Shown: piece by piece, positions 8,653-14,936 of the stretch
How positions within the stretch are numbered: position 1 is the stretch's first letter
How the letters are laid out: every line of letters begins with the position of its first letter
NCBI GenBank assembly: GCA_025769875.1
Contig: JAGFNK010001101.1
Span: 1-14,936, forward strand
DNA length: 14,936 bases
Direction of reading: 5' to 3'
Source: Russula earlei
Taxonomy: Eukaryota > Basidiomycota > Agaricomycetes > Russulales > Russulaceae
Program-made: the position numbers and the translations under genes
Notes under the pieces: generated by a model
The model's database searches: none
What the model was told of the DNA's origin: nothing
What the model saw: the letters and a program-made list of their open reading frames with translations, nothing else

Positions 8653-9105
8653 TGGCACTCCCCCCACTCCCAATGCTGCTGGCACTCCCCTCAAACCCAG
8701 CCCCAGCCCCACCTCCGGCTATGCATATGCCACCTTCAAATGACATCATAACTATCTTGGCACTTCCCGAGACCACCCGTCGGTCACTGGCAATTCAACA
8801 TCTTACCAAGGATATTGAACTGAATGGTGAATGGCTCTCCATGGATGATGTTGTCCCTGTGATCAATATCTTGGGATCTTGTGACATCGTGTGCATAGAC
8901 AGTTATATTGTGCTTATGACTAATGGGTCAGCGTTGTCACACAAGATTGCATGCAACTACATCAAGGATCTATTGGAGAAGGCCAGGACATCCTGACTGT
9001 AGTTGTACTTCTACAGTAGTCACCCATCACATGCATGTATCGTAATTTGTTGAATGCCATGAAGTGTTCTTTCATTTTCTGAAAACATGTGGACATGGGT
9101 CTGAA

Positions 9106-10544
9106 CTAAATACCTGCTGCGCGATCCTCAAGTGTTTTCTGATACTGCTCCCACATCTCACCTGCAATCCTGTCTTGCCTGATATTTGCTTGCTCCCTCT
9201 CATAGCACGTCACTACCCCTCTTCCCAGTTCACCAGCTGCTTCATGATGACCCATCTGAGGGTCAACCCTGTCATCAAATACATTGATCTCACTGTGATC
9301 ACAATGGCAAATAAAATTGTGAAGGGCTGCAAGTGCTGATGGGACATGCACTTGAATGTCCATGTTATACTCAGGGGGGTACTGAAGGATTTTGAAACGC
9401 CACTTGAGAATCCCAAACATACGCTCTATGATGTTGTGAGCTTGTGCATGGCACAGATTGAATAATTCCTGGGGTGTGCGTGGCCTAGGACAAGCGTAAA
9501 AATTAGTGAGAAGATGGGAAAGAAAGAGAGAACACACCATATGCCAGCATGACCCCACTCAGATAGATGATATCATATACCTCAATAAGGAACAAGCAGT
9601 GTGTTTGATGAGGCAAAGCCTGCATCAGTGAGATAGTATCTCCCTCTTGGGATGGGGAAATCGGAATGATGGGCATCGTGGAAAAGAGTTGAGTTGGTGG
9701 TGGAGCCCTCCCAACCAATCAAAAGATATGTGAAGCGGAGGTCAAATGAACAAGCAGCAAGGCAGTTCTGTGAGAGAATGCCATTGCGGTCTCTTGTTGC
9801 ATCACGCTCTGTGGCAGTGGACTAACAACCGATGTGGGTGCCATCAATAGCACCCAGGGCATCCTTGAAAAAGGGAAAAATTTTGGGATTCCCTTGGATA
9901 AAGGAGTGAGGAGGGGAATCAGCATCAGGAAGCTGTACAAAGGCGGTATAGAAAGGGGGGGTTGCAAGAACTCCGAGTATCTTTTTAAAATATCTGGATA
10001 TCCATCAGAAGATATATAGAAGGAAACCATGGGATACATACTTTGAGACCGTGCTTGGTGACCGCTGAAAACTCTCTCCAATATTTGTTGTTGACAGCCC
10101 AGTGGAAGTGGCATAGAGAAATATGGCAACCTGTTCTTCAATTCGAACATGCCGAGATGACGCAACACCAAAGTTGTGGAGAGTCTGCTGGAGCTTGTGA
10201 AACACATGTTTATGGACCCCAAGTTCATTCCGGATGTGTTCTGGGTGGCTGGTGAGTAGTTCATGGACCCAGGCAAGACCAGTGAGGGCGGAGGTGTGAT
10301 ATGGAATAGGAGGAGAACAGGGTTTGAGTATTGATAGTATGGCCTGGAAGCCATAAAGGGCATAACCTGTAAAATATAAAATCATTAGAAGTTGTTGGTG
10401 TTGCCGTTGTACCTGCAGATACAGCCTCTCCTGATCAAGGTAATCAGCCATAGCATTGACCAGGGGACAGACAGTGACAACTTGAAATTGGGGGGTAAAA
10501 AATCGGCCATGACTCAGAGGGGCATAAAAAGTTTTTGGGCACAT
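9106..10544 (-). pseudogene. Harbinger DDE transposase, broken by three stop codons
   Basis: DDE_Tnp_4 family transposase, acting on the inverted repeats together with the Myb-like partner. Exon 1 (10544-10042) carries the N-terminal domain with SALTGLAWVHELL and a helix-turn-helix-like QVAIFLYATSTGLSTTNIGE...PSTVSK. Intron 1 is 9994-10041, phase 2. Exon 2 (9993-9538) contains AIDGTHIG with the first catalytic Asp (9843-9845), SQNCLAACSFDLRFTYLLIGWEGS and YYLTDAGF with the second Asp (9624-9626). Intron 2 is 9485-9537. Exon 3 (9484-9106) contains ELFNLCHAQAHNIIERMFG with the catalytic Glu (9424-9426). The total is 1,338 nt, about 445 residues, normal for the family. In-frame stops are TAG 9822-9824 and two TGA codons (9582-9584, 9573-9575) in place of the arginines of the conserved PYRGIRYHL-type motif. 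The catalytic triad itself is intact. A further short intron near 10370-10420 cannot be excluded. Confidence 0.88.
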
Positions 10545-10559
10545 CAGTCATTACAATGA

Positions 10560-10719
10560 CAAATATGTGAATTACAGTTAACAGATGAAGACTACTGATA
10601 TTAGTTAATCATATGACATGTCACTGTCATCACACCTGTCACACCTGTCACTCCCAGCTAATCCTGAAATTCAAGTTCCAAGTTCAAGTTTCAAGAAATC
10701 TTGGTTGCTGTATGGGGCC
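10560..10719 (-). repeat. Right terminal inverted repeat of the Harbinger element
   Basis: Partner of 4195-4354, about 95% identical by hand alignment, ending in GGGGCC at 10719 next to the TTA duplication. Its inner edge lies 15 bases from the likely start codon of the transposase at 10544, so the promoter of that gene must lie in or overlap the repeat. Confidence 0.92.
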
Positions 10720-10722
10720 TTA
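10720..10722. repeat. Right TTA target-site duplication of the Harbinger element
   Basis: TTA directly follows the GGGGCC end and matches 4192-4194. The LTR-A sequence continues after it (AACAAGGTGGTCGTTGAA, matching LTR-B). Confidence 0.85.
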
Positions 10723-11200
10723 AACAAGGTGGTCGTTGAAGAGTACCTTGGAAGCAAGAGGAGTCCTTAAACTGAGCAGTCGTGGGGGAGTACCCAGAAA
10801 GATGAGAGTATCACAAATGGACAGTCTGACAACTGCCATGCTACATTGGGGCTTATATACAGTGTACAGGGTCAATTACAAAGAACTGGAACTATTCTAG
10901 ACCCTTTAGTACCATCCAATAGGACTACAGAGACATAAACTCGCTTGTGTCAAGTTTCAGGCTTACTGAGCATATTACTGATCATTGTGGAGTGATGACA
11001 TCATTATGATGTCACTGTGGAGCACTTAGTGAGCCTATGAGGTCACTGTGGAGTCACTCAGTCAGCCATGATGTCATCGGAGCCTTGATGATGTCAGATG
11101 AGTTATGCAACAGTTTCTAGGAGTTTGTGCCACTGTTTTGGGTTCTTGGTGGCTGGGTGGCCATGTGGCTGCCACATGATGATTACCCGATTAGGAAACA
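10723..11200 (-). mobile_element. LTR-A, 5' part (U3 and start of R), continued from 4005-4194
   Basis: On the minus strand the LTR starts TGTTTCCTAATCGGG at 11200, matching the TGTTCCTATTTGGG start of LTR-B. Next comes a near-palindrome (11161-11179), also found at the same place in LTR-B. About 180 bases of U3 follow with repeated CACTGTGGAG/TGACATCAT units, then the TATATAAG box (plus-strand 10852-10859). A sampled stretch around the TATA box is roughly 80% identical to LTR-B by eye, with substitutions and small indels. The sequence after 11200 is not a continuation of the gypsy pol fragment left of 4005. Confidence 0.75.
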
Positions 11201-11711
11201 GGTGCCTGGTCGTATTATAGTGCCTTTGCAATAGCGATATCTTGCACCGCAGGAGGGGTAGCCCAAGAAACAGAAGTGAGTTGGCAATGCCAAGTGAGAG
11301 AGGTCTTTCTTGAGTGAAATAGAACAATATATGGCCAGGACCTGGTCTTGGTTCATAACACAGACTAAAACATATATGAAGATCTAACTCACCCTATGCA
11401 AGTGGCTATTTCCTTATAAGGAGTAACTCCTGAGTGTCAACTCCCACCATGACTTCTGTCAATGACTATCTCTATCCCTGTCACTCTTGAAGACATTTTC
11501 AAAGAACCCCTTGCAATTACCTGTGCCCAACCAACTACAGCTGCCCCCAGAATGAACACATCTCTCAAAGTAGAACAGCAAGACTCTAGGAGAACAAACA
11601 GACTCCAACTTTCCATATGCAAACCATTTCACCAACTCTATTCCCTCACCCTAGAGAAACAAAGAACCCTTACTTGTTGCAGGAGCAACAAATCCATAAA
11701 GAGGGGATGAA
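11201..11711 (+). other. Unassigned stretch ending in a polypurine tract
   Basis: Between LTR-A and LTR-C I recognise no domain. An 82-codon open frame at 11462-11710 (+) has no similarity I know, and its composition (many Thr, Leu, Ser) does not help. It ends at AAAGAGGGGATGA directly before TGTTACA. A purine tract followed by TGTTA is what the 3' end of an LTR-retrotransposon internal region looks like, so this may be the last piece of a third retrotransposon. The left part (11201-11340) shows nothing readable. Confidence 0.35.
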
Positions 11712-12565
11712 TGTTACAAATCAAGACCAGGACTGGGCCACAAGCTGAAGAAACTCTTACCACACCTTTTTACTTTGTCCCTAACATTACTGATGGACTA
11801 TTCTTCCTACAGAACAAGATATAGTCATCACAAAGGCACTGTGGCACAACTAGACACCTTGTTTGTTACGACATTTTCCTTTTACAATCACTTCTTACCT
11901 TTTGCTATGGACTGCTTGCCTTCATATGTCCCTTTACTTACTGGTCTCATGATCTCTTATGTCTTGTGATCCTTTCTCTGTTATTATGTGATCCATACAC
12001 ATCTAGGTAACACTGGATTGCTGTTACTTTCCCTTTGTTTGGTTCTCTTTCCTTTTATATTTGCTTCTTAGTTTCAACTGTGCAATGCTGTGCACCTTAC
12101 TGTGCAGCACAGTCATTTGATTCTGACTCATTTGTGGCCTCATTTCTATGACCCCCACTTATTATGACTCCTACTATACTAGTAGCACAGTCAAAGCGCA
12201 GCTATTGCTGCACTTCTCCTGTATATATAAGCTCAGTACTTTGTGACCAAAGCCCTAAGCTTGGTCTCTTGTAGAATCCAACCTCCTCTTGTCCAACATA
12301 TTTGCCTGCAACCCACCTCACTCCTAATCCTCAAACCACATCGACCTCTCCATTTCATCAACTCTTCACACACACACACACACACACACACCATCCACCA
12401 TCTACTCTCCCTATCCCTTCCTCCCCTAAGAGTCTCTCTTCGCTCTACTGAGAAGAGCTCTCCTCCTTAAAGACATACCTTCCTCTCCTCTCTGTGTGTT
12501 TGAGGTCTAAGACAGACTTGAACACATATAGCTAGTGGAAACCAGCCCTAGTCTATCCTATTACA
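11712..12565 (+). mobile_element. LTR-like sequence reading rightward (LTR-C)
   Basis: It begins TGTTACAAATC just after the purine tract AAAGAGGGGATGA. It has a strong TATATATAAG box at 12221-12231, followed by a C/T-rich R-U5-like part (12280-12500), and the proposed end is CCTATTACA at 12565. This order of TG start, U3, TATA, pyrimidine-rich leader and CA end is that of an LTR about 854 bp long. The right border is the less certain one: no 5-bp target duplication is seen (ATGAA before, AACTT after). It shares no clear sequence with LTR-A or LTR-B. It may be the 3' LTR of the remnant at 11201-11711. Confidence 0.45.
12367..12390. repeat. (CA)12 microsatellite
   Basis: Twelve perfect CA units in the pyrimidine-rich part of LTR-C, downstream of its TATA box. 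A likely slippage hotspot; no function is implied. Confidence 0.95.
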
Positions 12566-12760
12566 AACTTTCCCTAGCTTCTCAATGGACCAAGTCATCC
12601 TAGGAAGGGTCTATTGGCCATAACCTGTTTAGCATAAAACACTTTGACCACTGCAGGGATCCTTACTCTTTACAACAGGAACCAGCCCATTCATCTCACC
12701 CATTTCAACTATCAACTCAACTTCAGGCTTGAGAACTGACATGGCTCATTACTGTGACAT

Positions 12761-13428
12761 TGTTCCTATTTGGGTAATCGCCATGTGGCAGCCACATGGC
12801 CACTCAGCCACCAAGAACCTGAAACAGTGGAATGGACTCTTACAACTTGTTGCATAACTCATATGAGGTCATCTAGCTCCAATTACATCATGGCTGACTG
12901 AGCAACTCCACACTGACATCATCTGTTCACCAAGCACTCCACAGTGACATCATTATGGTGTCATTGCTCCACAATGATCAGTAATACACTCAGTCAGCCC
13001 TAAATCTGACACAAGCAATGTTTATGCCTCTACAACCCTATTGGATAGGTACCAAAGAGTCTATAATAGTCCTTGTAGTTTGTAATCAACCACTGTAAAC
13101 AGTATATAAGCCCCAATGTAACATGGCAGTCATCAGACTGTCCATTTGTGATACTCTCCTCCTCCAGGGTACTCCCTTGTGACTGCTCTGTTTGAAGATT
13201 CCCCTCAACCTCAAGGTACCCTTCAACAACCACCTTGTCTAAAGCCCCTTTGCTGCACTGGCCTCTAACCTTTGCCTCTGCCTCCTGCAACATACCAGTC
13301 CCCATCTGGTACCTCCTCATTGCTGGGCTCATCCTCTTGTTCAATACAGTCTATGCCATGTACCACCTGTTCCAACCCTTGCCCACCTGCTCCTGAGTCC
13401 TTAGTGATCAGCAGTATGTGTCTTGACA
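12761..13428 (+). mobile_element. LTR-B, second copy of the LTR-A family, opposite orientation
   Basis: It starts TGTTCCTATTTGGG and ends GTGTCTTGACA, both shared with LTR-A, and is 668 bp like LTR-A. A perfect palindrome with 9-base arms lies at 12781-12799 near its start. A TATATAAG box at 13103-13110 is followed by a C/T-rich R-U5 (13150-13390), which fixes the orientation as rightward. Flanks (GACAT before, CTGTC after) give no clear target duplication. No internal retrotransposon sequence adjoins it. It is uninterrupted, so it shows the empty site into which Harbinger inserted in LTR-A. The antisense open frame 13030-13344 is not conserved in LTR-A and is not a gene. Confidence 0.75.
13103..13110 (+). 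promoter_or_regulatory. TATA box of LTR-B
   Basis: TATATAAG, conserved in LTR-A at plus-strand 10852-10859 on the other strand, followed by a pyrimidine-rich leader. It is the likely core promoter of the retrotransposon family. Confidence 0.6.
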
Positions 13429-13451
13429 CTGTCACCCCCAGCTAATCCTGT

Positions 13452-13486
13452 GGTGAGAAAAGGGCCTTGGTGAGAAAAGGGCCAGG
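13452..13486. repeat. Two-copy tandem repeat beside the copia LTR
   Basis: TGGTGAGAAAAGGGCC occurs twice in a row (13451-13468 and 13468-13485, unit about 17 bases). It lies in the 70-base gap between LTR-B and the proposed copia LTR. The preceding 13430-13450 resembles a piece of the Harbinger inverted repeat. Origin unknown. Confidence 0.7.
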
Positions 13487-13499
13487 GATGGGAATGGAA

Positions 13500-13729
13500 T
13501 GGTAGAAAACGCTTCAATTGTGTGGGCCCACGCGAGGGCCGTAGTTAAATCACAAGTACGCTACGGGCTTGGTAATCGTACACGGAAGTATATACTATAA
13601 GTAGTTTTTTATGATTTTATGTATGACGTCGTATGAGATCATAACAAAACGGAACGTACATATTCATCGCGGATACAATATATACGTGAGTGCATGAAAC
13701 ATATAACGAAAACATACATTTACATCACA
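13500..13729 (-). mobile_element. Proposed 3' LTR of the copia element
   Basis: On the minus strand it starts TGTGATGTAAATG right after the G-rich tract GCATGCGGGGG, which encodes the Gly-Gly-Val end of Pol and is the likely polypurine primer. It ends TTTTCTACCA at 13500, giving a 230-bp LTR with TG...CA ends. CpG is frequent, as in the pol gene next to it. The Pol stop codon (13720-13722) would lie a few bases inside the LTR. The 3' border is a guess: the 5' LTR is outside the window, so the ends cannot be compared. Confidence 0.45.
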
Positions 13730-14936
13730 CCCCCGCATGCGCGATACAGACCAAGAGTTTGGGTGTGGATCTTTACCTTCCATTTAGGTAAAGCTTTTGT
13801 TAAGATGTCCGCGGGCATGTCCTCCGTTGGGCAGTACTTCAAGTCCACGGTTTTGGCAGCTACGACTTGACGAATAAAATGATATCGCAAATCGATATGT
13901 TTTGTGCGTGCGCGATAGTTATCGTCTTCAGCGAGTTTCAAAGCAGGTTGGTTGTCGCAATATAAAATGATAGAGCTGGATAGGGAGGGGAATAGTTCGT
14001 TGATAAGTTTGCGAAGCCAAATGGCTTCTTTTGCTGCGTGCGTAGCTGCTACGTATTCTGCTTCAGCCGTGGAGAGTGTTACAAGTTCCTGTTTCTTCGA
14101 AGCCCAAGATATTGTACCTCCATCAATAAGGAACGCGTATCCGGAGATAGCGTGTCGATGTTCTTGGGAGGCACCGTCAGCGTCCGTATATCCGATGAGA
14201 TCATGTCTTTCGTTGCCATAGGTTAATTTCATTTGTTTAGTGTCGATAAGATAGCGGAAAATCCGCTTTACTGCTTCCCAGTGTGTTATACCCGGATTGT
14301 CGAGAAATTGGGAAAGTGATGAAACAGCGAAAGCTATGTCCGGGCGTGTCGCAACGGCAAGATACATTAGGCTACCTATGGCTTCGCAATAAGGTGTTTT
14401 CTGCATGTGGGCGATCTCGTCTGGCGATGAAGGTGCGTCCGTCTTCGAATATATTGCGCTGGGGACCATAGGAGTACCATATGGCTTTGCATCGGTGAAT
14501 GCGAATTGCGCCAAGATGGTGTCGATGTATAATGATTGGGAAAGAGATATAGTTCGCGCTGCGCAATCGCGAGTAACTTTGATGCCCAGTAGCCAATGGA
14601 CTGGCCCTAGATCCGTCAGCGTGTAACAGGAATTGATCTTCTCTTTGTACTGCCTAATCAGTGTTTGTGAACTGCCCGTTAGAATGCAGTCGTCAACGTG
14701 GACTGCAAGGATGAGCGTGTGTTCTCCTACACGCGCTATAAAGACTCCTGAATCGGCTTCGGTGATACTGAAGCCGATGTTAACGAGGGCACGCGTGAGC
14801 GTATCATACCATTTACGCCCGGCTTGTTTTAAGCCGTAAAGAGATTTTTTTAATTGCTTCACGGTGTTTGAATTGTCATCATAACCCGGGGGAGATTGCA
14901 TGTAGATTTCTTCATTAGCATCCAGTTCTCCATTTA
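13720..14936 (-). CDS. pol: Ty1/copia Pol, reverse transcriptase and RNase H part, 5' end outside the window
   Basis: This frame is open from the right window edge to its stop, about 404 residues, without a break. It begins inside the reverse transcriptase: QSPPGYDDN, LKKSLYGLKQAGRKWYDTL, and the catalytic core LAVHVDDCILTG (VDD in place of the common YVDD, as I recall for many fungal copia elements). Next come LGPVHWLLGIKVTRD and YCEAIGSLMYLAVATRPDIAF. The RNase H domain shows all acidic residues: GYTDADGAS, STAEAEYVAA and LYCDNQPAL. It then ends with TKHIDLRYHFIRQ and DMPADILTKALP. The terminal GGVM is encoded by the polypurine tract. Integrase, protease and Gag should lie beyond 14936. CpG density is above 70 per kb and I see no inactivating change, so the copy may be recent and intact. 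Confidence 0.93.
   Translation of the reverse strand, partial: NGELDANEEIYMQSPPGYDDNSNTVKQLKKSLYGLKQAGRKWYDTLTRALVNIGFSITEADSGVFIARVGEHTLILAVHVDDCILTGSSQTLIRQYKEKINSCYTLTDLGPVHWLLGIKVTRDCAARTISLSQSLYIDTILAQFAFTDAKPYGTPMVPSAIYSKTDAPSSPDEIAHMQKTPYCEAIGSLMYLAVATRPDIAFAVSSLSQFLDNPGITHWEAVKRIFRYLIDTKQMKLTYGNERHDLIGYTDADGASQEHRHAISGYAFLIDGGTISWASKKQELVTLSTAEAEYVAATHAAKEAIWLRKLINELFPSLSSSIILYCDNQPALKLAEDDNYRARTKHIDLRYHFIRQVVAAKTVDLKYCPTEDMPADILTKALPKWKVKIHTQTLGLYRACGGVM

Larger units (their letters stand above)
4360..8996 (+). pseudogene. Harbinger Myb/SANT-like accessory gene, split by hAT insertion
   Basis: In Harbinger elements this protein binds the transposase and the transposon ends and helps nuclear import. 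Exon 1 ends at 4692 (start at 4360, or more likely MMQTRSS at 4435). It encodes the Myb/SANT-like domain: W-T-T-E-E-E-AAFLLFLVERKQE, then F-N-Q-A-A-N-S-I, then GPMCKSKWQR. Intron 1 is 4693-4745 (GTATGA...TAG with a CTAAC branch site) and exon 2 is 4746-4871. Intron 2 is 4872-4918 (GTGTGT...TAG). Exon 3 starts at 4919 (YKKYRDKGWPH) and runs into a serine-, proline- and lysine-rich linker. At 5352 the frame is cut by hAT. After 8652 it resumes in the same frame if hAT and one 8-bp duplication are removed, and runs to a stop at 8994-8996. The uncut product would be about 411 residues from 4360. Confidence 0.85.
4195..10719. mobile_element. PIF/Harbinger DNA transposon, complete ends, carrying a nested hAT element
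   Basis: The element has 160-bp terminal inverted repeats starting GGCCCCATA at both ends, a TTA duplication, a DDE transposase of the Harbinger type (9106-10544, minus) and a Myb/SANT-like gene (plus). This two-gene set defines PIF/Harbinger elements. Its own length without the hAT insert and one copy of the hAT duplication is 3,224 bp. The two genes converge, with about 110 bases between their stop codons (8996 and 9106). The host sequence is LTR-A, giving an exact insertion point. Both genes are broken, so the copy is not autonomous, but the matching ends suggest it could have been mobilised in trans while a source was active. Confidence 0.93.

Noticed and set aside
8509..8751. Plus-strand proline-rich frames across the hAT right end
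   Set aside because: They run across the hAT/Harbinger border, so they cannot be an original gene; the Myb-like frame explains the part after 8652.
10374..10420. Possible 46-base intron in the Harbinger transposase first exon (GTACAA...TTACAG on the minus strand)
   Set aside because: The exon is open without splicing, and removing 46 bases would break the frame to the upstream ATG; kept only as a possibility.
12243..12470. Plus-strand frame of 75 codons with a His-Thr run
   Set aside because: It is a translation of the C/T-rich leader and the CA microsatellite of LTR-C.
13030..13344. Antisense open frame of 104 codons in LTR-B, partly open also in LTR-A; at first taken for the C-terminal end of a gypsy pol gene
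   Set aside because: A two-base indel between LTR-A and LTR-B breaks the shared frame, and the TATA box, C/T-rich leader and TG...CA ends show that the LTR reads in the other direction.
13952..14839. Several plus-strand frames across the copia region
   Set aside because: All are antisense shadows of the copia RT/RNase H frame.

Overview
The window looks like a piece of repeat-rich fungal chromosome, most likely from a basidiomycete of the Agaricomycetes type. The evidence is the 47-60 bp introns with GTATGT-like donors, and the similarity I recognise between its hAT, PIF/Harbinger, Ty1/copia and Ty3/gypsy proteins and those of mushroom-forming fungi. I see no host gene, rRNA, tRNA or CRISPR array. 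Almost every base can be assigned to a transposable element or to the wreck of one, and most of these lie inside one another.

Layout on the + strand. 1-536 is an LTR-like sequence reading leftward. About 560-4004 is a decayed Ty3/gypsy internal region reading rightward: gag, zinc knuckle, protease and the first part of reverse transcriptase. Its gag is split by a second leftward LTR-like sequence (1292-2820), which itself carries a motif-dense insert rich in GTTTCC/GGAAAC (about 1834-2372). The pol fragment stops at a third LTR (LTR-A, leftward, 4005-4194 plus 10723-11200). LTR-A is split by a complete 6,525-bp PIF/Harbinger DNA transposon (4195-10719) with 160-bp terminal inverted repeats and a TTA target duplication. 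The Harbinger element carries a Myb/SANT-like accessory gene (+) and a DDE transposase gene (-), arranged tail to tail. The Myb-like gene is split by a 3,293-bp hAT transposon (5352-8644) with an 8-bp target duplication.

To the right, 11201-11711 is unassigned sequence ending in a polypurine tract, followed by an LTR-like sequence (LTR-C, 11712-12565). LTR-B (12761-13428) is a second copy of the LTR-A family in the opposite orientation, and both copies are 668 bp long. The right end holds the 3' LTR and the 3' half of a Ty1/copia pol gene reading leftward off the window edge; this is the best preserved gene here.

How the parts relate. The nesting gives a relative order: LTR-A, then Harbinger inside it, then hAT inside Harbinger. 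CpG density, counted by hand, follows the same order: about 2 per kb in gypsy coding sequence, about 15 in Harbinger, about 40 in hAT and over 70 in copia. Several inactivating changes are of the CpG-to-TpG type: two TGA stops in the Harbinger transposase where arginine is expected, stops in gag and protease, and loss of the first catalytic aspartate in the hAT transposase. The simplest reading is progressive deamination at methylated CpG, or a RIP-like process, in a silenced repeat block. I found no sign of a new cellular system; the value lies in the readable insertion history.
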